In this document: positions 26,388 through 34,874 of the stretch, one piece after another
Layout of the letters: each line of letters starts with the position of its first letter
How positions within the stretch are numbered: the first letter of the stretch is position 1
From: Paenibacillus camerounensis
GTDB taxonomy: Bacteria > Bacillota > Bacilli > Paenibacillales > Paenibacillaceae
Reading direction: 5' to 3'
Length of the DNA stretch: 64,000 nucleotides
Assembly (NCBI RefSeq): GCF_000723885.1
Contig: NZ_CCDG010000012.1
Span: 1 to 64,000, forward strand
Translations under genes and position numbers: made by a program
Notes under the pieces: model-generated
The model's database searches: none
Seen by the model: the letters and a program-made list of their open reading frames with translations, nothing else
Told to the model about the DNA's origin: nothing

Positions 26388-27341
26388 CTATAATTTCTCT
26401 GCAACGCGCAGCTTTGCGGAACGTGCGCGCGGGTTGTGCTCGAGCTCTTCCTCGGAAGGCACCCGCGGCTTACGGTTCACCAGCTTCAGCTTGCCTTCAG
26501 CGCCGCATACGCAGAACGGAAAGTCAGGCGGGCAAGTGCATCTGCTCAAATAACTGCTGAATATCTGCTTGCAGATCCGGTCTTCCAGTGAATGAAACGT
26601 AATAACCGAGACTCTTCCTTCAGGCGCCAGACAGCGCACAGCTCCGTGCAGCCCTTCCTCGAAAGCGCCCAGCTCATCATTCACGGCAATTCTAAGCGCC
26701 TGAAAGCTGCGTTTGGCCGGATGGCCTCCTGTTCTTCGCGCAGCTGCAGGAATCCCTTCCTTGATCAGCTCTACCAGCTCACCGGTATTTGTAACCGGCT
26801 GCTCTTCACGCCTCTCGATAATTTTGCGGGCAATCCGCCGTGAGAACTTCTCTTCCCCGTACTGGAACAGCACGCGGGCAATTTCCTGTTCAGACCAAGT
26901 GTTGATAATGTCGGCTGCGGTCAGCTCTGCAGACTGGTCCATCCGCATATCAAGCGGGGCATCGTGATTATAGCTGAATCCCCGTTCCCCTTCATCGAAC
27001 TGGGGTGAAGATACGCCGAGATCAAACAGTATACCATCCACCTGCGGAACTCCGTCTTTTTGCGGTACGAACGGCAGTGTCTTCAGGACCTGCTCCAGAT
27101 CCCGGAAATTGGTCTTAACCGTCACTACCCTCTCCCCGTATTCAGCCAGACGCTCCTTAGCATTATCCAGAGCCCAGTCATCCTGATCCAGACAGATCAG
27201 CCGGCCGTTACCGCTAAGCTTGGACGCAATCAGTGAACTGTGTCCGGCTCCTCCAAGTGTACAGTCGACATATATGCCATCCTCTTTGATGTGCAGCCCC
27301 TCTGTCGCTTCTTCCTTAAGCACCGTGATGTGGTGAAACAA
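26388..27341 (-). CDS. rsmH: 16S rRNA (cytosine-1402-N4)-methyltransferase RsmH
   Basis: RsmH (MraW) methylates N4 of C1402 in the ribosomal P site. The 317 aa protein starts (TTG)[11 protein letters not shown], the family N-terminus. It has the SAM-binding region [11 protein letters not shown], then [29 protein letters not shown]-like sequence, and the C-terminal [14 protein letters not shown]. The reading frame is open further upstream, but the TTG at 27341 with GGAGGG 7 nt before it is clearly the start. It follows mraZ by 40 nt. Confidence 0.97.
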   Translation of the reverse strand: MFHHITVLKEEATEGLHIKEDGIYVDCTLGGAGHSSLIASKLSGNGRLICLDQDDWALDNAKERLAEYGERVVTVKTNFRDLEQVLKTLPFVPQKDGVPQVDGILFDLGVSSPQFDEGERGFSYNHDAPLDMRMDQSAELTAADIINTWSEQEIARVLFQYGEEKFSRRIARKIIERREEQPVTNTGELVELIKEGIPAAARRTGGHPAKRSFQALRIAVNDELGAFEEGLHGAVRCLAPEGRVSVITFHSLEDRICKQIFSSYLSRCTCPPDFPFCVCGAEGKLKLVNRKPRVPSEEELEHNPRARSAKLRVAEKL

Positions 27342-27381
27342 GCTGCATCCCTCCAGGGCAGTATTCGAATTGTATTGTGTA

Positions 27382-27819
27382 TTATAGGTCAAAGTTGAAA
27401 TCCACCAGCTTCTCGGCAATTTCGTTGAACGATTCTTCTGACTGTTTGAAGTACTGCTCCCATAGCTCTTTGTTCCAGATTTCCACCCGGTTCGAAACGC
27501 CCAGAATAACACAGTCCTTGTCCAGCTTGGCATATTGCCGCAAATTCCCCGGCAGATTAACCCTGCCCTGCTTGTCCCATACACATTCCGTCGCTCCTGA
27601 GAAAAAGAAGCGGCTGAAGGCACGGGCATCCGATTTCATCAGCGAAAGGCTTTTGAGCTTTTGCTCCATGATTCCCCATTCTTCCATGGGATAAACAAAC
27701 AGGCAGGAATCAAGGCCGCGGGTTGCAACAAACGAGGTTCCGAGCAATTCACGGAATTTAGCCGGGATAATGATCCGGCCCTTGTCGTCAATGCTATGCT
27801 GGAACTCCCCCATAAACAT
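27382..27819 (-). CDS. mraZ: Transcriptional regulator MraZ
   Basis: MraZ is a DNA-binding protein of the AbrB-like swapped-hairpin fold with two MraZ domains. It controls its own dcw operon. The 145 aa protein starts [16 protein letters not shown]; each repeat carries a DxxGR motif (DDKGRI near residue 14 and DKQGRVNLP near 80). The ATG at 27819 is preferred over a GTG in frame 12 nt earlier, which overlaps the G-rich ribosome site. A periodic GTGG array lies immediately upstream. Confidence 0.95.
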   Translation of the reverse strand: MFMGEFQHSIDDKGRIIIPAKFRELLGTSFVATRGLDSCLFVYPMEEWGIMEQKLKSLSLMKSDARAFSRFFFSGATECVWDKQGRVNLPGNLRQYAKLDKDCVILGVSNRVEIWNKELWEQYFKQSEESFNEIAEKLVDFNFDL

Positions 27820-27826
27820 CGATTTA

Positions 27827-27884
27827 CCCACTCCCCGTTACCAATTCCCCACTTTACCCCACTTTACACCACCTAAGCATAATA
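27827..27884 (-). promoter_or_regulatory. MraZ operator array and dcw promoter
   Basis: Read on the minus strand, GTGGTG, GTGGGG and GTGGGG occur at exact 10-bp steps (27867-27872, 27857-27862, 27847-27852), joined by TAAA spacers. A further GTGGGT is at 27826-27831. MraZ operators known in E. coli and Mollicutes are tandem TGGG/GTGG boxes at 10-bp spacing between promoter and mraZ. A -10 TATTAT lies at 27879-27884, 6 nt before the first box; no good -35 is visible. The placement suits autorepression. Confidence 0.75.
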
Positions 27885-28185
27885 GATTCGCCATTAAAAA
27901 TCAAAAACCTTTTTCACACCAAAGGTAATTTTTTCTTGTTTGTCAAGCTATCATTTCAACGTTCCTTCCAGCCATCCCATTCCTTTGCAGACTCAGATCC
28001 TGAGAAAAATAGACAGCAAAGCGTGAAACAGCAGAAAAAGGGGTATATACTATCTTGAATCCTATTTGAATCCAGATTTTAGCCGGACATATCCAGGAGG
28101 GGCGTATGGGAAATATAACGAAGTTGAAAATCAGGTTGAGTTTTACGCAGATCCATCAGCGAATAAAGCCCATAAACAGCAAAAT
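27885..28185. other. Intergenic region between ahcY and mraZ
   Basis: Together with the MraZ operator this forms about 420 bases without a gene. The part nearest mraZ is A+T-rich. I see no riboswitch, RNA gene or credible open reading frame in it. Confidence 0.6.
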
Positions 28186-28213
28186 ACCCGGGCCACTGTA
28201 TGGCTTCCGGGCA
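28181..28213 (-). terminator. Probable terminator after ahcY
   Basis: On the minus strand GCCCGGAAGCC can pair with GGCCCGGGT around ATACAGT, followed by ATTTTG. The stem has an internal mismatch and the U tract is short. It lies 26 nt past the ahcY stop. Confidence 0.5.
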
Positions 28214-28238
28214 TTAGGCTAATCCATACACACTCTAG

Positions 28239-29510
28239 TTAATCATTCAGATTCCAGCTGTCAAGATATTCGACCTGCGCCGGAGTCAGACTGTCAATAG
28301 AAATCCCCAAGCTTTCCAGCTTGTAACGGGCTACCTGCTCATCCAGCTCATACGGGACGTTTTCTACCTTGACACCGATATTTTTGTAATTATCATTTAC
28401 ATATTTTAGCGATAGAGCCTGCAGTGCAAAAGTAGTATCCATAATTTCCGCCGGATGGCCGTCAGCGGCTCCGAGGTTAACCAGCCTGCCTTCAGCCAGC
28501 AGGTACAGCTTGCGTCCGTCCTTTAGCTGATATTCCTCAATGTTTTTGCGGACAACGCGCTGGGATACAGAACGTTCAGCCAGTTCAGGCTTATTCACTT
28601 CCACATCAAAATGTCCGGCGTTGCAGAGGATTGCTCCGTCCTTCATTACATCGTAATGCTCACCTCGGATAACATAACGGTTACCGGTTACTGTAACGAA
28701 GAAATCACCGTGCTTCGCCGCTTCCTCCATCTTCATAACCTGGAAGCCGTCCATATGCGCTTCAACTGCTTTGATCGCATCTACTTCAGTTACGATTACG
28801 TTTGCTCCAAGGCCTTTGGCACGCATTGCCACACCTTTGCCGCACCAGCCGTAACCGACGACAACGACTGTTTTACCGGCTACAATCAGGTTGGTTGTGC
28901 GGACGATGCCGTCCCAGGCGGACTGCCCTGTCCCATAACGGTTGTCGAACAAATATTTGCAATAAGCATCATTGACCGCTACCATCGGAAACTTCAGGAT
29001 GCCCTGCTTCTGCAGCGCCTTAAGCCGGATAATTCCAGTCGTAGTCTCTTCTGCACCGCCGCGGATATTCTCCATCAGGTCAGGCCGCTCGGAATGCAGC
29101 AAGGTAGCAAAATCGCCCCCGTCATCAATAATTAAGTCAGGCTTGCTCTCCAGCGCTTTAATGTTCAGCGACTTGAATTCCTCCGGTGTCGGATTATATT
29201 TGGCGAATACTGTAATTCCGTCTTCGACAAGTGCTGCGCAAACATCATCCTGTGTAGAGAGGGGATTGGAGCCTGTAATTGTAACTTCGGCGCCACCAGC
29301 CTGGACAACCTTAGCAAGATAGGCCGTTTTGGCTTCCAGATGCAGAGTAATCGACACCTTAAGCCCTTTGAACGGCTGCTCGGCTTCAAATTGCTCGCGG
29401 ATGCGGTTCAGCACCGGCATATGCTGGCGGACCCAGTCGATTTTGAGATGGCCTTCCGGGGCAAGCGACATATCTGCAACGATACTGTTCTGTTTCGACA
29501 ATGAACTCAT
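28239..29510 (-). CDS. ahcY: Adenosylhomocysteinase
   Basis: A cytosolic NAD-dependent enzyme that hydrolyses S-adenosylhomocysteine to adenosine and homocysteine in the activated methyl cycle. The protein is 423 aa. Motifs include [10 protein letters not shown]-like [25 protein letters not shown], the Rossmann NAD site [11 protein letters not shown], and [15 protein letters not shown] near the end. B. subtilis lacks this gene and uses the Pfs/LuxS route. It is not part of the dcw operon and lies 37 nt after bshC. Confidence 0.96.
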   Translation of the reverse strand: MSSLSKQNSIVADMSLAPEGHLKIDWVRQHMPVLNRIREQFEAEQPFKGLKVSITLHLEAKTAYLAKVVQAGGAEVTITGSNPLSTQDDVCAALVEDGITVFAKYNPTPEEFKSLNIKALESKPDLIIDDGGDFATLLHSERPDLMENIRGGAEETTTGIIRLKALQKQGILKFPMVAVNDAYCKYLFDNRYGTGQSAWDGIVRTTNLIVAGKTVVVVGYGWCGKGVAMRAKGLGANVIVTEVDAIKAVEAHMDGFQVMKMEEAAKHGDFFVTVTGNRYVIRGEHYDVMKDGAILCNAGHFDVEVNKPELAERSVSQRVVRKNIEEYQLKDGRKLYLLAEGRLVNLGAADGHPAEIMDTTFALQALSLKYVNDNYKNIGVKVENVPYELDEQVARYKLESLGISIDSLTPAQVEYLDSWNLND

Positions 29511-29547
29511 GTAACAACCTCCTAAGATTATGGATTAAATCGTGTTC

Positions 29548-31179
29548 CTACATATATATAATGCGATGAGCTCCGCTGAAGTCAGCAGGCATTTCCATCA
29601 GCTCATCGAGCCAGGCCAGACCGTAACGGTTAAGGTAATACATAACGTTATAGGCTCTCTCCTGCAGCTTGCCTGCAGGCATAAGCGAGAGTTCTATCCG
29701 CTCCCACTGACGAAGCGCGGCTTCATTCTGCTTCTCCATTGCATCCTGGGCTTTGCCCGCCAGGAATGAGATTTGATCCAGAATCTTCTCCTTATTGTTC
29801 TGGCCCAGCTTGAGCAGTCCGGCTTGAATACTGCCGAGCTGTTCAATCAGCGGCTCATACAACGCCGTGAAGGACTCCTTAACCTCAAGGAAACGGCGGT
29901 CCAGCTCTAGTTCATCCTGGGCTGCAAGCCACTCTTTGCGTTTGCTGTCAAGTCCGGAACGGACATCATTGAACGCAAGGCCGTATTTCTCCATATGCTT
30001 GTGAAGCGTACCTTCAATTATTGTAAAAGACATCCGCGGCATAATGAGCGGCATCTGATCATCTACCACGGCAAAGGCATTACGCGGTATTGCCCAGTAG
30101 GCAATTTCCCCCTGTCCCAGCACGGTAGCCAGCACCGGCAGGACATAATTCTGCATCAGCGGACGGGTCAGAACATTGTTACTGAACCGCTCTGGATGTG
30201 CCTCCAGCATGGACAGGAGCTCATCCCGGGTAAAGGATACCGTCCCCTTACGGTCGGTGAACGTATCCCCGGCCTTATGCAGCAGAAGCCGCGCGCCTTC
30301 ATGTATATAGAAGAGATTCGCGTTGCCCGGGGTCACATCAGCCTGCAGTTCATATCCGGCAGCTGTAATCTCGTCGGCCGCCTGCTTGTAAGCCGTCTCG
30401 AGCTCATCATTCCGTTCAATCAATGTAGCGAAGAATGGACGTTCCAGAGCGCGCAGTGCAGGATCGGCAGAATCCAGCAAAACAAGTCCGAATTTGCCGA
30501 ACAGGGATCCCAGCAGCTTGGCGAAAGCCTCACTCATACTGCAGGCTCTCTCTGTTGATTTGCGGATAAATTCCATAATCCGCGGTTTAAATTCACTTTC
30601 CTGCAGCATGCCGTCCAGCAGCTCCGTTACCTGCTGCCAGCTTTCCGGCTGCACTGTGATTCCGCTGACTGAAGCCCGCGGTCCTTCGGGCTTGTCCAGC
30701 TTGATCTTGGTGAATTCGCCGCCCCTGTTTAATACATACGTATGATTGACTTCGTCCCAGTCATGATCCTCACCCGCAATCCAGAACAGCGGAATGACAG
30801 GCCGGCCAAGCTGGGCAGCAGCTTCTTTTGCCGCCAGAATCGCTGTTGCCGCCTTATAGACCACAAAGAGAGGTCCTGTAAACAGGCCGCTTTGCTGTCC
30901 GCCGGTAATCACCAGTGTTCCAGACTGCTCCAGCAGGTCTAGTGACGCCATCACTTCAGAATGATTGTTGTGCTGCTGATTGTAACATCGCAGGACCTCA
31001 GCTACCCCGGCACGTCCGGCACGCTGATGCTCCGTTCGATCCAGCCAGTCCGCCCGTGCAGCCCGGCTGTCTTCATTTCTGAAATCCCCGCCATACAGCT
31101 TGTCTACTGTTTCATACTGACCTATATAATCACGCGCGAGCTTAGAGCCGCCCGGTATCGGTTCCGGTACTGCCTTCAT
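29548..31179 (-). CDS. bshC: Bacillithiol biosynthesis cysteine-adding enzyme BshC
   Basis: BshC catalyses the last step of bacillithiol synthesis, adding cysteine to GlcN-malate. The 543 aa protein has the family patterns TGGQQSGLFTGPLFVVYKA (nucleotide-binding fold), IPLFWIAGEDHDWDEVNH, and the C-terminal coiled coil followed by NVMYYLNRYG. ATG at 31179. bshC is next to mraZ in Bacillus (yllA); here ahcY intervenes. Confidence 0.95.
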   Translation of the reverse strand: MKAVPEPIPGGSKLARDYIGQYETVDKLYGGDFRNEDSRAARADWLDRTEHQRAGRAGVAEVLRCYNQQHNNHSEVMASLDLLEQSGTLVITGGQQSGLFTGPLFVVYKAATAILAAKEAAAQLGRPVIPLFWIAGEDHDWDEVNHTYVLNRGGEFTKIKLDKPEGPRASVSGITVQPESWQQVTELLDGMLQESEFKPRIMEFIRKSTERACSMSEAFAKLLGSLFGKFGLVLLDSADPALRALERPFFATLIERNDELETAYKQAADEITAAGYELQADVTPGNANLFYIHEGARLLLHKAGDTFTDRKGTVSFTRDELLSMLEAHPERFSNNVLTRPLMQNYVLPVLATVLGQGEIAYWAIPRNAFAVVDDQMPLIMPRMSFTIIEGTLHKHMEKYGLAFNDVRSGLDSKRKEWLAAQDELELDRRFLEVKESFTALYEPLIEQLGSIQAGLLKLGQNNKEKILDQISFLAGKAQDAMEKQNEAALRQWERIELSLMPAGKLQERAYNVMYYLNRYGLAWLDELMEMPADFSGAHRIIYM

Positions 31180-31294
31180 AAGTTATTGCCTCCTGTTCAG
31201 TAGTCCTGCTATATGTAAACATCTAGTCCATAAACTCTATATGATTGTATCCAAAGTAAGGGCGCGCGTCAAAGAAATCCGGCTTACGCATAAC

Positions 31295-31319
31295 AGGCGG
31301 GAGCTGAACGCTCCCGCCT
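31295..31319 (-). terminator. Hairpin terminator after oppF
   Basis: AGGCGGGAGC and GCTCCCGCCT form a perfect 10-bp stem with a 5-nt loop, 22 nt after the oppF stop. The bases that follow on the minus strand (GTTATG) are a poor U tract. Confidence 0.6.
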
Positions 31320-31340
31320 GCATCTGTAACACTGTCTGTT

Positions 31341-32261
31341 CTAAGCAAACTTTTTAGCGACAAAATGACCCTTGGAAACTTCCACAAGCTCAAAGTCACT
31401 GTCGTTAGATTTATCGTCAGCCGAGTAAATCGGGCTGCCAAGCTCATCATTTAAAAGAATCCGCTTTTTGTTTGCTTCCGCTTCCGGATCCGGCTCCGGA
31501 ATCGCTGAGAGCAGCGATCTGGTGTACGGATGAAGCGGGTTGGCATACAGCTCTTCACTCTCTGCGAGCTCCACCATTCTGCCCAGGTACATTACCGCTA
31601 CGCGGTCACTGATGTGCTTAACCATGGACAGGTCATGCGCGATAAAGAGATACGTCAGACCCAGACGGTCCTGCAGCTCTTTAAGCAGGTTGACAACCTG
31701 CGCCTGGATTGACACGTCGAGTGCGGAGATCGGCTCATCGCAGACGATGAATTTAGGGTTTACCGCAAGTGCACGGGCAATGCCGATACGCTGGCGTTGA
31801 CCACCGGAGAATTCATGCGGATAACGGGTAGCATGGTCATGGTTGAGACCAACCATATCCAGCAGCTCTTCAATCCGTTTTTTACGTTCAGCACGGCTTC
31901 CGGCCATGCCGTGAATATCAAGTGCTTCGCCGATGATATCCGAGACCGTAAAACGCGGATTAAGCGATGCGTAAGGATCCTGGAAGATCATCTGCATATC
32001 GCGGCGCATAGCTTTCATTTTACTTGGGGACAGACTGTAAATATCCGTTCCATTGTACTTTACACTTCCGGCAGTAGGTTCATATAGGCGGAGAACCGTA
32101 CGGCCAGCAGTAGTTTTACCGCAACCTGATTCACCAACCATGCCAAGGGTTTCACCTTCACGAATGGAGAAATTGATATTATCAACTGCCTTAAGGATTT
32201 TGCCTTTTCCAACATTAAAATATTTTTTAAGTCCTTCTACTTCAATAAGGTTCTTACTCAA
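31341..32261 (-). CDS. oppF: Oligopeptide ABC transporter ATP-binding protein OppF
   Basis: One of the two ATPases expected in an oligopeptide importer. The 306 aa protein has Walker A GESGCGKTT, a Q-loop MIFQDPYASLNPR, signature FSGGQRQRIGIARAL and Walker B FIVCDEPISALD. The OppF-type C-terminal extension has NPLHPYTRSLLSAIP. The reading frame is open further upstream, but that part resembles the tail of OppD. The start is TTG at 32261, behind AAGGAGGTG. The partner oppD just upstream is degraded, so whether OppF still serves this transporter is open. Confidence 0.92.
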   Translation of the reverse strand: MSKNLIEVEGLKKYFNVGKGKILKAVDNINFSIREGETLGMVGESGCGKTTAGRTVLRLYEPTAGSVKYNGTDIYSLSPSKMKAMRRDMQMIFQDPYASLNPRFTVSDIIGEALDIHGMAGSRAERKKRIEELLDMVGLNHDHATRYPHEFSGGQRQRIGIARALAVNPKFIVCDEPISALDVSIQAQVVNLLKELQDRLGLTYLFIAHDLSMVKHISDRVAVMYLGRMVELAESEELYANPLHPYTRSLLSAIPEPDPEAEANKKRILLNDELGSPIYSADDKSNDSDFELVEVSKGHFVAKKFA

Positions 32262-32284
32262 ACGTACTGCACCTCCTTGGCCAT

Positions 32285-32730
32285 CGAATAAAAATCCCAA
32301 CAGAGCGCTATTTGCGTTTTGCTGAATTTTGTAGCGCCGGGGCCAAGCTGTCCGTACACATGCATAATTCAATTCAATGCACAGAGTCCATAAGCCAGCC
32401 GACGTCTTAATCAAATCCGGGAGAGCACTGTTGATCTTGATCAGTAGCCCGCCCTATTTGCTGTTTAGACAGAATCTCCACATAGCAATCCTATATCTCT
32501 ACTTTACAGCAGAGTAGATTCCGTTGAAAAGTCCGTGGAATATTGGTTAAAGCGAGCCTCAGCATTCGGATGCTGGCTATTTCAAGAATCTTAAAAACCT
32601 TAATTTTCGCTTTGGCCGCTGACATTTTCTGATGTTAGATCAAAACTTCGGTTAAATGTTTGTCCACTTTGATCGTCAGGTTCATAGAAGTCATCGGGTC
32701 TTGAAATATCATACCAATATCTTCCTGAGA
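32285..32730 (-). pseudogene. oppD: Decayed oppD remnant
   Basis: Translating the minus strand gives a clear OppD Q-loop stretch, DIGMIFQDPMTSMNLTIKV then HLTEVLI, followed by a stop and HQKMSAAKAK. After a frameshift comes PNAEARFNQYSTDFS, which matches the usual IPNAEARFNQYPHEFSGG just before the ABC signature. A second piece nearer oppF (ALPDLIKTSAGLWTLC, to about 32285) resembles the OppD C-terminal Cys-rich region. The Walker A half, the signature and Walker B are missing, with stops and frameshifts in what is left. The remnant fills exactly the place where oppD belongs. Confidence 0.8.
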
Positions 32731-32779
32731 AAATATTCCATTTATTCAGAATCCACTTTAAAACAGCCGTTACAGACAG

Positions 32780-33724
32780 CTATTTCTTAAGCTTTGGATC
32801 TAATGCATCGCGTAGTCCGTCTCCGAAAATGTTAAAGGAAAGCATGGTTAAGCTGATAACCAGAGCCGGGAAAATCATACGCCAAGGATAGTACATCCAG
32901 CCTGTGAGTGAGTCATTAATCATCGAACCCAGGGATGCAACCGGTGCTTGTACACCCAGACCAAGGAAACTCAGAAACGCCTCAGAGAAAATCGCACTTG
33001 GTACAGAAAGTGTAACGGTAACAATGATAGGTCCCATTGCGTTAGGCAGAAGGTGTTTAAACAACAGGCGTTTCCAGTCCGCCCCCATTGAGCGCGAGGC
33101 AAGAATAAATTCACGGCTCTTAAGCTGCATAATTTCGCCGCGTACTATCCATGACATGTTAATCCAGCCTGTAATGGTTAGGGCAAGTATAATCGTTCCC
33201 AAACTTGGTTCAAAGACAACCAACAGCATAATTACTACAAGCAGGTAAGGAATGGAGTACAGAATTTCGGAGAACTTGTTCATAATGTTATCGATACGCC
33301 CGCCGAAGAAACCCATAATACCACCATAAATAACTCCGAAAATCAAGTCAATACATGCGGCCGCAAGTCCAACAATAAGGGAGATGCGGGCTCCCATCCA
33401 GGTGCGGACAAATACGTCACGACCAAAATCATCTGTTCCGAACAAGTGATCCCATGAAGGAGGCTTATTCGTACTCATCAAATCATTCGAGTCATAAGTA
33501 TAGGGAACCAAGTGTGGCGCCACAATGGCTAAAATAGCAATTAAAATCATGATAATCAATGCTGTCATAGCCATCTTATTTTGACGCAGACGCTCCCACG
33601 CATCCTGCCAGGCGGAAAGGCTCTCACGCTGAATTACTTCTGCTTCTTTATGGTTATTTCCAATTGTCTGAAAGTCCTCAGGCTTTAATTCAGCCTGTTT
33701 AACCGTATTATTAGCAGCCAACAT
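32780..33724 (-). CDS. oppC: Oligopeptide ABC transporter permease OppC
   Basis: A 314 aa inner-membrane permease with an OppC N-terminal domain (WERLRQNKMAMTAL) and about six transmembrane segments. The ABC coupling (EAA) loop is around EFILASRSMGADWKRLLFKHLLPN. The sequence HLFGTDDFGRDVFVRTWMGARISL is typical of the dipeptide/oligopeptide class. ATG at 33724 directly abuts the oppB stop, with the ribosome site AAGGGGGA in the end of oppB. Confidence 0.94.
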   Translation of the reverse strand: MLAANNTVKQAELKPEDFQTIGNNHKEAEVIQRESLSAWQDAWERLRQNKMAMTALIIMILIAILAIVAPHLVPYTYDSNDLMSTNKPPSWDHLFGTDDFGRDVFVRTWMGARISLIVGLAAACIDLIFGVIYGGIMGFFGGRIDNIMNKFSEILYSIPYLLVVIMLLVVFEPSLGTIILALTITGWINMSWIVRGEIMQLKSREFILASRSMGADWKRLLFKHLLPNAMGPIIVTVTLSVPSAIFSEAFLSFLGLGVQAPVASLGSMINDSLTGWMYYPWRMIFPALVISLTMLSFNIFGDGLRDALDPKLKK

Positions 33725-34657
33725 TTAATCCCCCTTTCTGCCCGCAAGTTTGATACGCGGATCAACAGCAACATAAGCGACATCCGTAAGGAAACGTGCA
33801 ACCATCAAAATAACGCCATAGAAAATTGTAATTCCCATAATGATCGGATAATCACGGGTATTAATGGCTTGAACGAATTGTTTACCAATACCACCTATAC
33901 CGAAGATTTGTTCAATAACGACCGAACCGGTAATAATATTAGCGGTCATAGGTCCAACATAGGTAATAACCGGCAAAATACCATTACGCAGTACATGACG
34001 GGACACAATCTCAAACCAGCTCAAGCCCTTGGCTTTAGCAGTCTTAATATACTCTGAATGCAGCACTTCCAGCATGCTGGAGCGGGTTAGACGAGCTATT
34101 ACGGCTATCGGAGATGCGGTAAGCGCCATAACCGGAAGGAAATAGTTCATAGGTCCCTTGAAGCCCATTACAGGGAATATCTTCCAGTGATAAGCCAGCA
34201 AATATTGCAGCAGTGAAGCCACAACAAAGCTCGGTACCGCAATACCGAGAACAGCCATTACCATTGCGACATTATCAATCAGCTTACGATGATATAAAGC
34301 CGCAAGCATCCCCAACGCTACACCTACGATAACCGCTACAATAATAGCGACAACCCCAAGCTTGAGTGATGAGGAGAATGTCTGTGAGATAATATTGGTT
34401 ACTTCTTGGTTGAGCATTTTCATTGAAATGCCCAGGTCACCCTTTAAAATATTCTTCAGATAAAGCAGATACTGCTCAAAGACGGGCTTGTCCAGATTAT
34501 ACTGCGCATATAGACGCTGCAAAATTTGTTCCGGAATTTTTTTCTCAGCTGTAAACGGATCGCCCGGAATTGCTTTCATTAGGAAAAAGGTCGCAGAAAT
34601 CAATACAAACAGCGATACTACCATGTGGAGAAATCTGTTAAAAACATAACGAATCAT
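33725..34657 (-). CDS. oppB: Oligopeptide ABC transporter permease OppB
   Basis: A 310 aa permease, partner of OppC. It starts MIRYVFNRFLHM and has the family patterns AIPGDPF, the coupling loop EYIKTAKAKGLSWFEIVSRHVLRNGILPV, and about six membrane segments. The ATG at 34657 is 11 nt from GGAGG; ATG or TTG codons further upstream lie inside or before the ribosome site. It is separated from oppA by a terminator-like hairpin. Confidence 0.93.
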   Translation of the reverse strand: MIRYVFNRFLHMVVSLFVLISATFFLMKAIPGDPFTAEKKIPEQILQRLYAQYNLDKPVFEQYLLYLKNILKGDLGISMKMLNQEVTNIISQTFSSSLKLGVVAIIVAVIVGVALGMLAALYHRKLIDNVAMVMAVLGIAVPSFVVASLLQYLLAYHWKIFPVMGFKGPMNYFLPVMALTASPIAVIARLTRSSMLEVLHSEYIKTAKAKGLSWFEIVSRHVLRNGILPVITYVGPMTANIITGSVVIEQIFGIGGIGKQFVQAINTRDYPIIMGITIFYGVILMVARFLTDVAYVAVDPRIKLAGRKGD

Positions 34658-34775
34658 GCCCGCCATCACCTCCTTCGACAATAATTTTACTTACCTATTG
34701 TAAGGAAAAAACAATCATTTGTCTAACTGATCAAATTTCTATTTTTCCCAAATAATCACATTTATCAGCCGATAC

Positions 34776-34816
34776 AAAAAAAAAGGGATATATATGGAGT
34801 TCCACATATATATCCC
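34776..34816 (-). terminator. Terminator/attenuator between oppA and oppB
   Basis: GGGATATATATG and CATATATATCCC pair across a short loop (34785-34816), followed on the minus strand by nine T. It is 58 nt past the oppA stop and inside the operon. This is the usual way binding-protein mRNA is kept more abundant than permease mRNA. Confidence 0.85.
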
Positions 34817-34874
34817 GAAGTAATATAAAAACTTCAGACTATTATATTACTGTATTAGATTTTTTTGTTAGATC

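Noticed and set aside
27342-27629. N-terminal extension of rsmH
   Set aside because: The stretch lies over the mraZ-rsmH junction and the end of mraZ in another frame. The TTG at 27341 with GGAGGG gives the family start.
29511-29547. SAM or SAH riboswitch in front of ahcY
   Set aside because: The 37-nt gap to bshC is too short and shows no conserved motif.
32262-32414. N-terminal extension of oppF
   Set aside because: The in-frame upstream part resembles the OppD tail and lies before the oppF ribosome site.
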